A stretch of 64,000 nt of DNA from Capnocytophaga gingivalis ATCC 33624 (GCF_000174755.1 NZ_ACLQ01000024.1:53409-117408); one strand, 5' to 3'. Positions 17,683-27,705 are shown, counted from the first letter of the stretch. A program made the numbers and translations. The notes: generated by a model from the sequence alone, not told the origin.

Positions 17683-17828
17683 GAGTGAAGAATGAAGAGT
17701 GAAGAGTGTAGCCAAGCGAATGAGCTTGGGTATGTGGTGAAGAGTGAAGAGTGAAGAGTGAAGAATGAAGAGTGTAGCCAAGCGAATAAGCTTGGGTATG
17801 TGGTGAAAAGTGAAAAGTGAAAAATGTA
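17683..17828 (+). repeat. GTGAAGA-type 7-bp repeats with a 66-bp higher-order duplication
   Basis: Runs of GTGAAGA/ATGAAGA/GTGAAAA units start right after the terminase stop. They are interrupted twice by a GTAGCCAAGCGAAT...GAGCTTGGGTATGTG insert at 17708 and 17774, a 66-bp period. Confidence 0.85.
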
Positions 17829-17869
17829 ACCAACAAATACCTAATACCAGCGTTGTGTCACATATGTAG

Positions 17870-17889
17870 GGGCGAATTGCAATTCGCCC
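17870..17889. repeat. Solo copy of the 20-bp palindrome
   Basis: GGGCGAATTGCAATTCGCCC, preceded by TGTAG as in the 91-bp repeats at 10028-10391. The rest of the 91-bp unit is absent. The stretch 17829-18113 otherwise holds only short CATTAAT-type repeats at 18002-18050. Confidence 0.85.
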
Positions 17890-18113
17890 TCCAACAAGAG
17901 AGTCAATTCGCCTTTCCCACCACATGACAAATCTCCTTCCAAGTATTATGAAGCAATTCTTTGTTACTAACAAGACCTGCAAGCCCCCTCGCCAGTGTTG
18001 GAGTATTAACCATTGATCATTAACCATTAATCATTAATTATTAATAATCAGTCTTTTGTATTATCAGTTAGCAACTTCAATCAAAAAAATTTTCTCATTA
18101 CAATAAAATATAC

Positions 18114-18121
18114 TAACTTTG
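18114..18121 (+). promoter_or_regulatory. -7 promoter element of pheT (TAACTTTG)
   Basis: TAACTTTG, a perfect TAnnTTTG match, lies 27 bases before the pheT start codon. Confidence 0.6.
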
Positions 18122-18148
18122 CCATTCCAAAAAATATAGTATCATTTT

Positions 18149-20575
18149 ATGAAAATCTCATATAACTGGATAAAAGATTTCCTCAAGATTGATTTACCAG
18201 CCCAAGAGGTAGGCGAGATTCTTACCGATTTAGGCTTGGAAGTAGAAGGTATCTACTCTTACGAGAGTGTAAAGGGAGGGCTCGCTGGCGTGGTGGTAGG
18301 TGAGGTACTTGAGTGTACCAAGCACCCCAATGCCGATAAGCTAAGCCTTACCAAGGTGGATTTAGGTGAGGGAGGCGTAGTACCTATTGTCTGTGGGGCT
18401 CCCAATGTAGCTCAAGGACAGAAGGTTGCTGTAGCTACCATTGGGACTACTCTCTATGACAAGCAAGGGGAACCTTTCAAGATTAAGAAAGGCAAAATCC
18501 GTGGAGAAGAGAGTCATGGAATGATCTGTGCGGAGGACGAATTGGGTCTGGGAGAGAGTCACGAGGGTATTATGGTATTGGATAGCTCTTTGCCCAATGG
18601 CAAGCCTTGTAGTGAGGTTTTTCATATTGTCTCCGATACTATTTTTGAGATAGGCCTGACTCCAAATCGTGCAGATGCGATGAGTCACTTAGGCGTAGCT
18701 CGTGATCTAAGAGCAGGGCTCCTACAGAGGGGTACCAATAAGGAGATTATAACCCCCTCGGTGACCGATTTCTTTGTAGAAAACCGATTGCTCAAAATCG
18801 ATGTCTTGGTGGACAACAAGGAACTGGCACCTCGCTATTGTGGAGTGAGTATCTCCAATGTCAAGGTAGCTCCTTCGCCTGCTTGGCTACAACACAGGCT
18901 TAGGGCGATAGGGGTCACTCCTAAGAATAATATAGTGGATGTGACCAACTATGTCCTCCACGACTTGGGGCAGCCCCTACATGCCTTCGATGCTTTACGT
19001 ATCTCAGGTAAGAAGATCATTGTTCGCAATGCCTCTGAAGGTGAAAAATTCCAAACTTTGGATGGGGTGGATAGAACCCTTTCAGCCGAGGATCTGGTGA
19101 TCTGCGATGTAGACAAACCACTGTGCTTGGCGGGGGTATTAGGAGGTAACAACTCAGGGGTAAGTCAGGATACTACTCATATTTTCTTGGAAAGTGCTTA
19201 CTTTAACCCTGTGGCGATTCGCAAAACTGCCAAAAGACATGGAATCTCTACCGATGCTTCTTTCCGCTTCGAAAGGGGAGTCAATGCCGATGATTGTAAG
19301 TATGCGCTGCTCAGAGCCGCTATTATGATCAAAAAATTGGCCGGAGGTGAGATTTCTTCCGATGTGATTGATTTATATCCCAGAAAAATAGAGGATTTCC
19401 AAGTGTTCCTCACCTATGAAAAAGTGGATGCACTTGTCGGCCAGGTGATCCCTCGCGATGTTATCAAGAGTATTCTACACTCTCTGGGTATCCAGATTAA
19501 TAGCATTACCGAGATAGGTATGGGGCTTACAGTGCCTTCTTATAGAGTCGATGTACAGCGCGATGTGGATGTGATAGAAGAGATACTTCGTGTATATGGA
19601 TATAACAATGTTGAAGCTCCTTCCAAGGTGAGTGCTTCTATGGCACATGCCAACCGATATGAAGATTTCAATGTACAAAATATTATTGCTGACCAGCTCG
19701 TAGGGCAGGGATTTTTTGAGATAATGAACAATAGCCTTACTACAGCTCAGTACGAGACACTTTCTGAGGATATTCAGCCAGCCCAGAGGGTGACATTGCT
19801 CAATCCACTTAGCCAGGATCTGGCTGTGATGCGACAGAGCATGCTCTTCTCAGGTCTGGAGACCATCGCTTACAATAACAACCGTAAGCGCACTGACTTG
19901 GCGCTGTTTGAGTTTGGTAAAACTTATCACAAGGTAGAGCAGAGCTACACCGAGCCTAAGCACTTGGCGCTTTTCCTCTCTGGAAATACCTATCCCGAGA
20001 CATGGAATACCCCTACTGAGAAGACCAACTTCTACCAGCTCAAGGGCTACCTCTTAGCTATCTTCTCCCGTTTGGGAATCGTAGATTATCAGGAAGAGCC
20101 TACCACAGAAGGAATATTCCAAGAAGGAATAACTCTAAAAATAGGACAACAGACTTTGGCTTCCTTAGGGATAGTCAGGACAAGTATCTTGAATCATTTC
20201 GGAATCAAGCAAGCGGTATACTATGCCGATGTTCGCTGGGAGGTAGCTCTTGAACATTTGGCTAAGAAGGTCGTTTATAGGGAAATCCCTAAGTACCCAG
20301 AAGTACGCCGCGATCTGGCACTGCTCTTGGATGAGGATGTTTCCTTCAGAGCGATCTATAATATCGCCCATAAGACAGAAAAAGAATTACTCAAGAAAGT
20401 ATTCCTCTTCGATGTATATCAAGGGGACAAACTCCCTAAGGGCAAGAAGAGCTATGCCGTAGGGTTCCTCCTACAGGATAGCAATAAAACCCTTACGGAT
20501 AAGCAGATAGATAAGACAATGGAGTCCTTACTGGCTGCCTTCCAGCAGGAAGTGGGTGCCCAGTTGCGCTCTTAA
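18149..20575 (+). CDS. pheT: Phenylalanine--tRNA ligase beta subunit
   Basis: 808 aa, the normal full length. Together with PheS it attaches phenylalanine to tRNA-Phe. Domains in order: an N-terminal part MKISYNWIKDFLKIDL, a tRNA-binding OB fold (about 40-150; GEVLECTKHPNADKLSLTKVD, VCGAPNV), B3/B4 editing domain (GLTPNRADAMSHLGVARD, VDVTNYVLHDLGQPLHAFDA, GVLGGNNSGV, SAYFNPVAIRKTAKRHGISTDASFRFERGV), B5 and core (RVDVQRDVDVIEEILRVYGYNNV), and a C-terminal anticodon-binding FDX-ACB domain (YREIPKYPEVRRDLALLLDEDV). pheS is not next to it. recR follows after 12 bases and probably shares the transcript. Confidence 0.97.
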   Translation: MKISYNWIKDFLKIDLPAQEVGEILTDLGLEVEGIYSYESVKGGLAGVVVGEVLECTKHPNADKLSLTKVDLGEGGVVPIVCGAPNVAQGQKVAVATIGTTLYDKQGEPFKIKKGKIRGEESHGMICAEDELGLGESHEGIMVLDSSLPNGKPCSEVFHIVSDTIFEIGLTPNRADAMSHLGVARDLRAGLLQRGTNKEIITPSVTDFFVENRLLKIDVLVDNKELAPRYCGVSISNVKVAPSPAWLQHRLRAIGVTPKNNIVDVTNYVLHDLGQPLHAFDALRISGKKIIVRNASEGEKFQTLDGVDRTLSAEDLVICDVDKPLCLAGVLGGNNSGVSQDTTHIFLESAYFNPVAIRKTAKRHGISTDASFRFERGVNADDCKYALLRAAIMIKKLAGGEISSDVIDLYPRKIEDFQVFLTYEKVDALVGQVIPRDVIKSILHSLGIQINSITEIGMGLTVPSYRVDVQRDVDVIEEILRVYGYNNVEAPSKVSASMAHANRYEDFNVQNIIADQLVGQGFFEIMNNSLTTAQYETLSEDIQPAQRVTLLNPLSQDLAVMRQSMLFSGLETIAYNNNRKRTDLALFEFGKTYHKVEQSYTEPKHLALFLSGNTYPETWNTPTEKTNFYQLKGYLLAIFSRLGIVDYQEEPTTEGIFQEGITLKIGQQTLASLGIVRTSILNHFGIKQAVYYADVRWEVALEHLAKKVVYREIPKYPEVRRDLALLLDEDVSFRAIYNIAHKTEKELLKKVFLFDVYQGDKLPKGKKSYAVGFLLQDSNKTLTDKQIDKTMESLLAAFQQEVGAQLRS

Positions 20576-20587
20576 TTGTAATGTACC

Positions 20588-21199
20588 ATGATGGATTTTT
20601 CTTCCAAATTATTGGAAAATGCAGTCTATGAGATCTCACAACTGCCAGGAATAGGAAAGCGCACCGCCCTGCGATTGGCCTTACACCTGCTCAAGCAACC
20701 TCCTGCACAAACCGAGCGCTTGGCAGCATCGTTGGTCAGTTTGGTCAATGAGATTACTTATTGTAAGCAGTGCCATAACATATCCGATACGGAAATATGT
20801 GACATCTGTGCCAATATCCATAGGGATAGCTCCTTGCTCTGTGTGGTGGAGGATGTGCGAGATGTCATGGCTATAGAGAATACCGGACAGTACAACGGGC
20901 TCTACCACGTGCTCGGGGGAAAAATCTCTCCTATCGACGGAGTAGGGCCTAATGAGCTGACCATCGCCTCCTTGGTCAAAAAGGTAAAAGAAGGTTCTGT
21001 CAAGGAAATTATCTTTGCCCTGAGCAATACCATGGAAGGCGATACAACCAATTTTTACATTTACAGACAGTTAGAAGGCTTGGATATTACCACCTCTACC
21101 ATTGCCCGAGGCATATCCGTAGGGGACGAACTCGAATATACCGATGAGGTAACCCTCGGCAGGAGTATCCTACACCGCATCCCCTTTCAGGTGATGTAG
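20588..21199 (+). CDS. recR: Recombination mediator protein RecR
   Basis: 203 aa, the usual size. It helps RecF/RecO load RecA at gapped DNA. Visible are the N-terminal helix-hairpin-helix ([17 protein letters not shown]), the four-cysteine zinc finger (C59, C62, C71, C74; [17 protein letters not shown]) and a Toprim domain beginning [29 protein letters not shown]. The start is either of two adjacent ATG codons (20588 or 20591). It follows pheT closely on the same strand. Confidence 0.96.
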   Translation: MMDFSSKLLENAVYEISQLPGIGKRTALRLALHLLKQPPAQTERLAASLVSLVNEITYCKQCHNISDTEICDICANIHRDSSLLCVVEDVRDVMAIENTGQYNGLYHVLGGKISPIDGVGPNELTIASLVKKVKEGSVKEIIFALSNTMEGDTTNFYIYRQLEGLDITTSTIARGISVGDELEYTDEVTLGRSILHRIPFQVM

Positions 21200-21361
21200 G
21201 AGGAGGTCGTTGGGTTTTACTAAGTCAGAACTTAAAAACTATTTATAAAGTTGTAAAAGCAATGGTTAAACAAATAGAAGTAAAACAATAAAAAATAGAT
21301 CAAATGAATCTTTAGTCTATTGCTTTAATCATTGACAATTAACAATTAACAATTAAAAAAA

Positions 21362-23053
21362 ATGGCAAGGTACGAATTAAAATTACCACAAATGGGAGAA
21401 AGCGTTGAGGAGGCTACTGTCTCTTCTTGGCTTAAAAAAGTAGGGGATACCATACACTTGGATGATATCTTGGTGGAGGTAGCCACTGACAAAGTTGATT
21501 CTGAAATTCCCAGTGATGTAGAGGGAATCCTCACCGAAATCCTTACTCCGGAAAGAACCGTGGTAAAGGTAGGACAGCTCATGGCGGTGATCGAAACAAT
21601 AGAGCAAAATGCCGCATCGGAGCCTACTATTGCCCTGCCTGAGGCTACACCTTCTTCTGAGGAACTATTGCCTATAGAGGAACCTGAGCAAGAGAACATT
21701 TCTTCTTTTGAGGAGCCTCAGGAGATAGCCCTGCCCGCAGCTACTTCAGAAGAAGAACTACAAGAGGTAGTGCCTGCTGTACCTTATGTGCCTACTCAAG
21801 TGGATACCTCTGCGGATGCTACTTCACAGGAAGATACTCAAAAGGATTTCTACTCTCCCTTGGTAAGAACCATTGCCAAAGAAGAAAATATATCAGAGGA
21901 GGAATTGGCCTCTATTGAGGGAACAGGGGCTCAGGGACGCATCACTAAGTATGATATTCTTCGCTATTTAGAAAATAGAACAAGACAAGAGGGAGAACAA
22001 GCGCAAGTGGCGGTTACTTCTGAGCCAGCGACAATTACTCCTGCTTCTTCTACACCAGAAGTTTTACCGGTTGCTCAAGAGGAAAAAGAGGCAGCCACAG
22101 AGCAGAAAGTAGCAGAAAGTCATGAAGTAAAATATCCTGATATTGAAGATTTTATAAAGAACTTAGCCGCTACCCAGTCTCAAAAAGAGGCTCCTGCAGC
22201 CCAGGCTACTCCTGCCCCAGCGGCTCAGGCTACTCCTACTCCGGCGGCTCAGGCTACTCCTGCCGCCTCTTTACAGATACCTGTAAGTGCTCCTGAGCAA
22301 GCACCGCTGGCGACAACTTCCTATACACCTTCTCCTGTCGATGACAATGTGGAGGTGATCGAGATGACTCGTATGGGCAAGCTTATTGCCAACTATATGA
22401 GCGAGAGCAAGCATATATCGGCTCATGCAACCAGCTTTATCGAGGTAGATGTGACTCGTATCTGGAACTGGCGCAATAAATACAAAAAACAATTCGAAAG
22501 CCGCGAAGGAGAAAAACTTACCTTTACTCCTATCTTTATAGAAGCAGTAGCTAAAGCATTGAAGGATTTTCCTTTGATGAATATCTCTACCGATGGCGAA
22601 CGTATTTTTAGGAAAAAGAATATCAATATAGGGATGGCTACAGCCTTGCCCAATGGCGATCTTATCGTGCCAGTAATTAAGAATGCGGATCAATTAAGCT
22701 TGGTAGGATTGGCTAAATCGGTTAATGACTTGGCTAAGCGTGCCCGTGAGAACAAGCTCAAGCCGGAAGAGGTCAAGGGAGGTACTTATACAGTGACCAA
22801 TATAGGGGCTTTTGGAAACCTCTTCGGTACGCCTATCCTTAACCAGCCTGAAGTGGGAATCTTAGCCATCGGCGCCATTCAAAAGGTACCTGCGGTGGTG
22901 GAAACACCTGAAGGGGATGTCATCGCTATCCGTTACAAACTGATGCTCTCTCACAGTTTTGATCATAGAGTGGTCAATGGAGCACTCGGAGGTATGTTTG
23001 TCCAAAGAGTGGCCAAGTATCTCGAACAGTGGGATATCACCCGCGAAGTATAA
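21362..23053 (+). CDS. 2-oxo acid dehydrogenase complex E2 component (dihydrolipoyl acyltransferase)
   Basis: 563 aa. Order of domains: an N-terminal lipoyl domain (1-77) with the lipoyl-lysine motif VATDKVDSE, an acidic linker, an E3-binding domain (about 160-205; YSPLVRTIAKEENISEEELASIEGTGAQGRITKYDI), a linker with repeated PAAQAT units, then the catalytic acyltransferase domain (about 335-563) ending near LSHSFDHRVVNGALGG. It transfers an acyl group from the E1-bound intermediate to CoA. The catalytic His is present, while the usual Asp of DHRxxDG is Asn here. Type is uncertain: branched-chain, pyruvate or 2-oxoglutarate. The sucA gene 1.7 kb downstream makes 2-oxoglutarate possible. Confidence 0.88.
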   Translation: MARYELKLPQMGESVEEATVSSWLKKVGDTIHLDDILVEVATDKVDSEIPSDVEGILTEILTPERTVVKVGQLMAVIETIEQNAASEPTIALPEATPSSEELLPIEEPEQENISSFEEPQEIALPAATSEEELQEVVPAVPYVPTQVDTSADATSQEDTQKDFYSPLVRTIAKEENISEEELASIEGTGAQGRITKYDILRYLENRTRQEGEQAQVAVTSEPATITPASSTPEVLPVAQEEKEAATEQKVAESHEVKYPDIEDFIKNLAATQSQKEAPAAQATPAPAAQATPTPAAQATPAASLQIPVSAPEQAPLATTSYTPSPVDDNVEVIEMTRMGKLIANYMSESKHISAHATSFIEVDVTRIWNWRNKYKKQFESREGEKLTFTPIFIEAVAKALKDFPLMNISTDGERIFRKKNINIGMATALPNGDLIVPVIKNADQLSLVGLAKSVNDLAKRARENKLKPEEVKGGTYTVTNIGAFGNLFGTPILNQPEVGILAIGAIQKVPAVVETPEGDVIAIRYKLMLSHSFDHRVVNGALGGMFVQRVAKYLEQWDITREV

Positions 23054-23069
23054 CCATACTCCTCCCCCT

Positions 23070-23939
23070 ATGCAATGGCTGACTTTTTACCTTGCTTATC
23101 CTTTTCTTTGGATAATCTCTCGCCTGCCCGATAGGCTTCTCTATGGCCTATCGGATGGGCTTTGCTTTCTTATCTATAGAGTTATTGGCTATCGCAAGAG
23201 AGTAGTAAGGGGGAATCTTGTACGTGTTTTCCCAGAAAAATCTTTGGAGGAAATCAAAGAAATAGAGAAGAAATTCTATCATCATTTCTGTGATATTTTC
23301 TTGGAAATGGTCAGAACGATGTCTTTTTCTCAAAAGGAAATGCACAGAAGAATGACCTATACCAACAAGGAAATTTTGGAGGAATTTCACCAGAAGGGGA
23401 AAAGCTTTATCATCATGTGTGGGCACTACAATAGTTATGAGTGGTTGCTTTCTTTGGCTTCGCAGATACCCCACACTTCTTATGCACTGTATACACCTAT
23501 TACCAATAAGTATTTTGACCGATATATACGCCGTCTCAGGGAGCGATTCCATAGCTACCTCATCTCTCGCTACAAGGCGATAGAGGAGATACGTCGCCAG
23601 CAGCACCAGGGAATGCTCTGTGCCTACGGCTTGGCTTCTGACCAATCACCATCGAGTTCTCCTAAGAACTATTGGCGCCCTTTTATGGGGGTTACTGTGC
23701 CAGTCTTCACAGGGGCAGAGCGTATCGCTCGTCAGTTCAATATCCCTGTGGTCTTCTGTGATATACAGAAGGTCAAAAGAGGCTACTATGAGGCTACTTT
23801 TACTCTTATCAGTGAAGAACCGCAGCAGACTCCTGAGCACCAGATTACTGATATTTTCACCCAAATGCTTGAGTGTCAGATACGAAAAGCACCTCAGTAC
23901 TACCTATGGACACACAATCGCTTCAAACATGCCAAGTAG
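23070..23939 (+). CDS. Lysophospholipid/lipid A-type acyltransferase (LpxL/HtrB family)
   Basis: 289 aa from the ATG at 23070, which opens MQWLTFYLAYPFLWIISRLP. An earlier in-frame start at 22959 would overlap the end of the E2 gene and is not favoured. The protein has an N-terminal hydrophobic anchor, the HYNSYEW segment (GHYNSYEWLLSLA) corresponding to the HX4D/E acyltransferase motif, and later YGLASDQSPSSSPKNYWRPFMGVTVPVFTGAERIARQFNIPVVF, both typical of LpxL/LpxM late acyltransferases that add secondary acyl chains to lipid A. The C-terminus YYLWTHNRFKH matches the family. It acts at the inner membrane. It lies 16 bases after the E2 gene, with no metabolic link to it. Confidence 0.9.
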   Translation: MQWLTFYLAYPFLWIISRLPDRLLYGLSDGLCFLIYRVIGYRKRVVRGNLVRVFPEKSLEEIKEIEKKFYHHFCDIFLEMVRTMSFSQKEMHRRMTYTNKEILEEFHQKGKSFIIMCGHYNSYEWLLSLASQIPHTSYALYTPITNKYFDRYIRRLRERFHSYLISRYKAIEEIRRQQHQGMLCAYGLASDQSPSSSPKNYWRPFMGVTVPVFTGAERIARQFNIPVVFCDIQKVKRGYYEATFTLISEEPQQTPEHQITDIFTQMLECQIRKAPQYYLWTHNRFKHAK

Positions 23940-24069
23940 GCTTCCTCTGTAGTTTTGATAAAAGTTTATAATATAAAAAAATAATTAGTTATGGCAGTAG
24001 TATATGGAGAGTGAGAAAAGATAGAGAGAAAACTTTCAATCTCTTTTGTTACATAAATAAAATAGTTTT

Positions 24070-24636
24070 ATGAGTAAGTATGTGATTTTTTTATTCGTGT
24101 TGTTTGTGAGTTGTTCTTCAGAAAATCATATAAGGATCACCCAACAAAAAAATTTACCTACTGGATTAATCTCTTATACCTCAAAAGATGGAAGTTTCTC
24201 TTTTTATAAAAAGATAACCATTAAAAATGATTCTTTTTATTTTGTGTCATTGAGGGCAAAATATATAAAAGGAGCGGACATCCATCTGTCCAATAAGGCT
24301 ATGCAGTTGGATGAAAAAGAAAAAAAATATATTCCTTTTAAAAAGCATATTATAAAACTATACCCTTATCAAGAAAAGGAAGTGTATCTCCTTTTGTCTA
24401 TTCCTACTGATTTTGTGAATGATAGACGACAAGAATTAGTCCCTCTCTTGGAAAAATATGTGCCAAAAGATAGTGTAATCAAAGTTGAGAATATTAAAAA
24501 GGTAGAGATTGATTATGATAAGCTGAAAAAGGAGTATCCTGTGATAACAGAATGTTTTCTAAAAAGTTATGACTCTATAGAAATAAAGGTACTGAAACCT
24601 AAAGAAGAAGTCTTGCATTTTAAGGCGGAGTGGTGA
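24070..24636 (+). CDS. Hypothetical lipoprotein
   Basis: 188 aa. Signal peptide MSKYVIFLFVLFVSC with the lipobox Cys at residue 15, so an envelope lipoprotein is expected. The remainder is Lys- and Tyr-rich with no motif recognised; a hydrophobic YLLLSIPTDF segment lies mid-protein. It is monocistronic, with 130 bp of gene-free sequence before it and 169 bp after. More AT-rich codons than the neighbouring housekeeping genes suggest an accessory gene. Confidence 0.75.
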   Translation: MSKYVIFLFVLFVSCSSENHIRITQQKNLPTGLISYTSKDGSFSFYKKITIKNDSFYFVSLRAKYIKGADIHLSNKAMQLDEKEKKYIPFKKHIIKLYPYQEKEVYLLLSIPTDFVNDRRQELVPLLEKYVPKDSVIKVENIKKVEIDYDKLKKEYPVITECFLKSYDSIEIKVLKPKEEVLHFKAEW

Positions 24637-24749
24637 GAAGTCTTCTGATGATATGCCCTCTGAAAAGGATAGTAGAACCCTTGATTTGGTGAGAAAATCT
24701 TCAGCGAAAAAAAACTAAAAGTAAAAGGCTTTTTATCATTATTTTTTCG

Positions 24750-24757
24750 TATATTTG
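24750..24757 (+). promoter_or_regulatory. -7 promoter element of sucA (TATATTTG)
   Basis: A perfect TAnnTTTG match 48 bases before the sucA start codon. Confidence 0.6.
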
Positions 24758-24805
24758 CCCATAAATATCACATATAGAATTTTTATTATAAAATCTTGAT
24801 TCCTT

Positions 24806-27619
24806 ATGGACAAATATTCTTTTCTTAATGCTGCAAATACACAGTTCTTTGCAGATTTGTACGACCAATATTTGGAGAATCCCGACTCGGTGGAGGCCAG
24901 TTGGAGAGCATTCTTCCAGGGGTTTGATTTTGCTCGCGAGAGCTATGGATATGATTTCTTTCAGGAATCAGTTCCTCAAGAAGTTTCTACTGTAACTGCT
25001 CCTGCAGCTTCCTCAGTAGCTTCTACCCCTCAAGCCGCCCCCGTGCCAGTCTTTGGCAAGGTAGAGAAAGAATTGCAAGTACTTAATTTGATCAAGGCTT
25101 ACCAGCGCCAAGGACATCTGCTTGCTCAGATAGATCCACTCAAGGAGCGTAAAGCGCCACAGGTATCCCTATCCTTAGAAAAATTTGGCCTTTCTCAGGC
25201 TGATCTCTCTACAGTGTTCGATGCCGCTAAGGAAATCCATTTGGCACCGTCTCCTCTTTCTGTAATCTTGAAAAAGTTAGAAGATACTTTCACTAAGAGT
25301 ATCGCCATAGAGTTTGAGCACTTGGATAATGAGGAAGAAAAGAAATGGTTCCAAGAAAAAATATATTCAGGAGATTATACTACTGAGTTCTCCAAAGAGC
25401 AAAAGAAACGTATCTTGGAGAAATTAGCCGAATCTACTACTTTAGAAAACTTTTTTCATAACAAATATGTAGGTCAAAAGCGCTTTTCTTTGGAAGGAAA
25501 TGAGGCTGTAATCCCTGCCTTGGATGCTCTTATTGAGGCAGCTGCTGACCAAAGAGGGGTAAAAGAGGTAGTCATAGGAATGGCGCACCGTGGTCGTCTG
25601 AATGTTCTTATCAATATCTTAGGGAAAAACCTTCAAGATGTGTTCTCTGAATTCGATGGTAAGGATTATTTAGATCCTGAATTTGATGGGGATGTAAAAT
25701 ACCACTTGGGGCTTACTACTCATCGTACTACAGCCAAGGGTAACGAAGTGTTGTTGAACCTTGCGCCCAACCCTTCTCACTTAGAAACAGTAAGTGCTGT
25801 CCTACAAGGAATTACACGTGCTAAACAAGATCTTCACTATGCCGATAATCCTTCTCAGGTATTGCCCATCGTTATGCACGGCGATGCGGCTGTATCTGGA
25901 CAGGGAATCGTATATGAGGTAATGCAGATGGAGCGCCTTCGTGGTTATACTACTTCAGGAACAGTTCATATAGTGATTAATAACCAAATAGGGTTTACTA
26001 CGAATCCTTCGGATTCTCGCTCTACTACCTATTGTACAGATGTAGCTAAAGGATTCCAAGCTCCTGTGCTGCATGTCAATTCCGATGATACCGAAGCGGT
26101 AGTACGTGCTATGCTTTTGGCTATGGAGTATCGTATGGCTTTTGGGCATGATGTCTTTATCGATGTAATTGGTTATAGAAAATATGGACATAATGAGGGG
26201 GACGAACCTCGATTCACACAACCTGCCTTGTATAAGATTATAGGTGGACACAACAATCCGACAGTGATCTATACAGAATCTTTGGTAAGACAAGGAGTGA
26301 TCACTCCTCAGGAGATACAAGCCTATCAGGAGACTTTTCGCAATCATCTGGATACAGAATTGGAGGCTTCTCGCCTGAAGGAATTTACGATCATCACACC
26401 TATCATGCAGAATGAGTGGAAGGGATTGGAGCATATTGCTTCTCAGCAGGATATGCTACTTAAGATAAGTACTGCCTATGAGAGAGAAAAATTGGATGCT
26501 TTAGCCCAGCTTATCACTACACTTCCTGAGGATAAGAAGTTTATCAATAAGATAACTAAGATTATCAAAGAGCGTCATAATCTTTATTTTGAACAAAATA
26601 AGGTAGACTGGGGGATGGCTGAGCACTTGGCTTTTGCGACTCTCTTATCCGAAGGGCATGATGTACGCCTCTCTGGTGAGGATGTAGGTCGTGGTACCTT
26701 CTCTCACCGTCATGCTGTAGTCAAAGAGGAAGAGTCGGAAGAAAGTATCATTCCTCTATCCCGTATAAAAGAACAAGGCGGAGGAACTTTCCATGTATAT
26801 AACTCTTTGCTCTCCGAATATGGGGTGTTAGGATTCGAGTATGGGTATGCCCTTACTGCTCCACAGACCTTGACTATTTGGGAAGCTCAGTTTGGTGATT
26901 TTGCCAATGGTGCTCAGATTATGATAGACCAATACATATGTTGTGGTGAGGACAAATGGAAAAACCAAAGTGGTTTGGTAATGCTCTTGCCTCACGGTTA
27001 TGAAGGACAAGGAGCAGAGCACTCTTCGGCTCGCTTGGAGCGTTACTTACAGCTATGTGCTACCCAGAATATGTATGTGACCAACTGTACCACTCCAGCC
27101 AACCTATTCCACTTGCTTCGCCGTCAGCTCAAGGCTCCTTTCAGAAAGCCGCTTGTAGCGATGTCTCCTAAGAGCTTACTGAGACATCCATTGGTGATTT
27201 CTTCTGTTGAAGAACTTACTCAAGGATATTTCCAAGAAGTATTGGATGATTCTCAGGTGAATCCAGAAGAAGTACGTACTCTTACTTTCTGTTCAGGAAG
27301 GTTTTACTATGACCTCTTGGCTGAAAGAGAAAAATTGGGACGTAAGGATGTAGCCTTGGTACGTATAGAACAGCTTTTCCCTCTCCCTATAGAAGAGCTT
27401 AAGCTTATAATTGCACGTTATCCAAATGTGACCGATTATGTATGGGCTCAGGAAGAACCTAAGAACATGGGGGCTTATGGCTATATGCTGATGAATTTTG
27501 ATATAGTAAAATGGAGATTGGCCGCGGCCAATGCATATTCTGCGCCAGCTCCAGGAAGCCCTATGCGCCACAAAGCACGCCATCAGGAAGCTATAGATAA
27601 GGTGTTTTTAGCTATATAG
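24806..27619 (+). CDS. sucA: 2-oxoglutarate dehydrogenase E1 component
   Basis: 937 aa. Thiamine-diphosphate enzyme that decarboxylates 2-oxoglutarate in the TCA cycle and passes the succinyl group to E2. The N-terminal segment SFLNAANTQFFADLYDQYLENPDSV is the E2-binding-type leader. The body shows GMAHRGRLNVL, HLGLTTHRTT, LAPNPSHLETVSAVLQG, MHGDAAVSGQGIVYE, VINNQIGFTTNPSDSRSTTYCTDVAK, HNEGDEPRFTQPALY, GEDVGRGTFSHRHAV and GYEGQGAEHSSARLERYLQ, all classical for SucA. It has its own promoter and terminator. No odhB/sucB follows directly, as it would in many flavobacteria; the E2 at 21362-23053 is the only E2 in the window. Confidence 0.97.
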   Translation: MDKYSFLNAANTQFFADLYDQYLENPDSVEASWRAFFQGFDFARESYGYDFFQESVPQEVSTVTAPAASSVASTPQAAPVPVFGKVEKELQVLNLIKAYQRQGHLLAQIDPLKERKAPQVSLSLEKFGLSQADLSTVFDAAKEIHLAPSPLSVILKKLEDTFTKSIAIEFEHLDNEEEKKWFQEKIYSGDYTTEFSKEQKKRILEKLAESTTLENFFHNKYVGQKRFSLEGNEAVIPALDALIEAAADQRGVKEVVIGMAHRGRLNVLINILGKNLQDVFSEFDGKDYLDPEFDGDVKYHLGLTTHRTTAKGNEVLLNLAPNPSHLETVSAVLQGITRAKQDLHYADNPSQVLPIVMHGDAAVSGQGIVYEVMQMERLRGYTTSGTVHIVINNQIGFTTNPSDSRSTTYCTDVAKGFQAPVLHVNSDDTEAVVRAMLLAMEYRMAFGHDVFIDVIGYRKYGHNEGDEPRFTQPALYKIIGGHNNPTVIYTESLVRQGVITPQEIQAYQETFRNHLDTELEASRLKEFTIITPIMQNEWKGLEHIASQQDMLLKISTAYEREKLDALAQLITTLPEDKKFINKITKIIKERHNLYFEQNKVDWGMAEHLAFATLLSEGHDVRLSGEDVGRGTFSHRHAVVKEEESEESIIPLSRIKEQGGGTFHVYNSLLSEYGVLGFEYGYALTAPQTLTIWEAQFGDFANGAQIMIDQYICCGEDKWKNQSGLVMLLPHGYEGQGAEHSSARLERYLQLCATQNMYVTNCTTPANLFHLLRRQLKAPFRKPLVAMSPKSLLRHPLVISSVEELTQGYFQEVLDDSQVNPEEVRTLTFCSGRFYYDLLAEREKLGRKDVALVRIEQLFPLPIEELKLIIARYPNVTDYVWAQEEPKNMGAYGYMLMNFDIVKWRLAAANAYSAPAPGSPMRHKARHQEAIDKVFLAI

Positions 27620-27642
27620 TAATTAGCTTTTTACAATAGTTC

Positions 27643-27682
27643 GATAGAGGTTATTCTTCAGATAACCTCTATCTGTTTTTTT
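27643..27682 (+). terminator. Intrinsic terminator after sucA
   Basis: A 12-bp perfect stem (GATAGAGGTTAT with ATAACCTCTATC), a 7-base loop and a run of seven T. Confidence 0.93.
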
Positions 27683-27705
27683 ACAATTTGATAGAGAAGT
27701 AATCA

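Noticed and set aside
17612..18027. Minus-strand frames across the GTGAAGA repeats
   Set aside because: They translate the repeat (runs of LHSSLFTLHSS) and are artefacts.
22959..23069. Earlier start of the acyltransferase gene inside the E2 gene
   Set aside because: The extra 37 residues come from another frame of the E2 coding sequence and lack family resemblance; the ATG at 23070 begins the normal membrane anchor.
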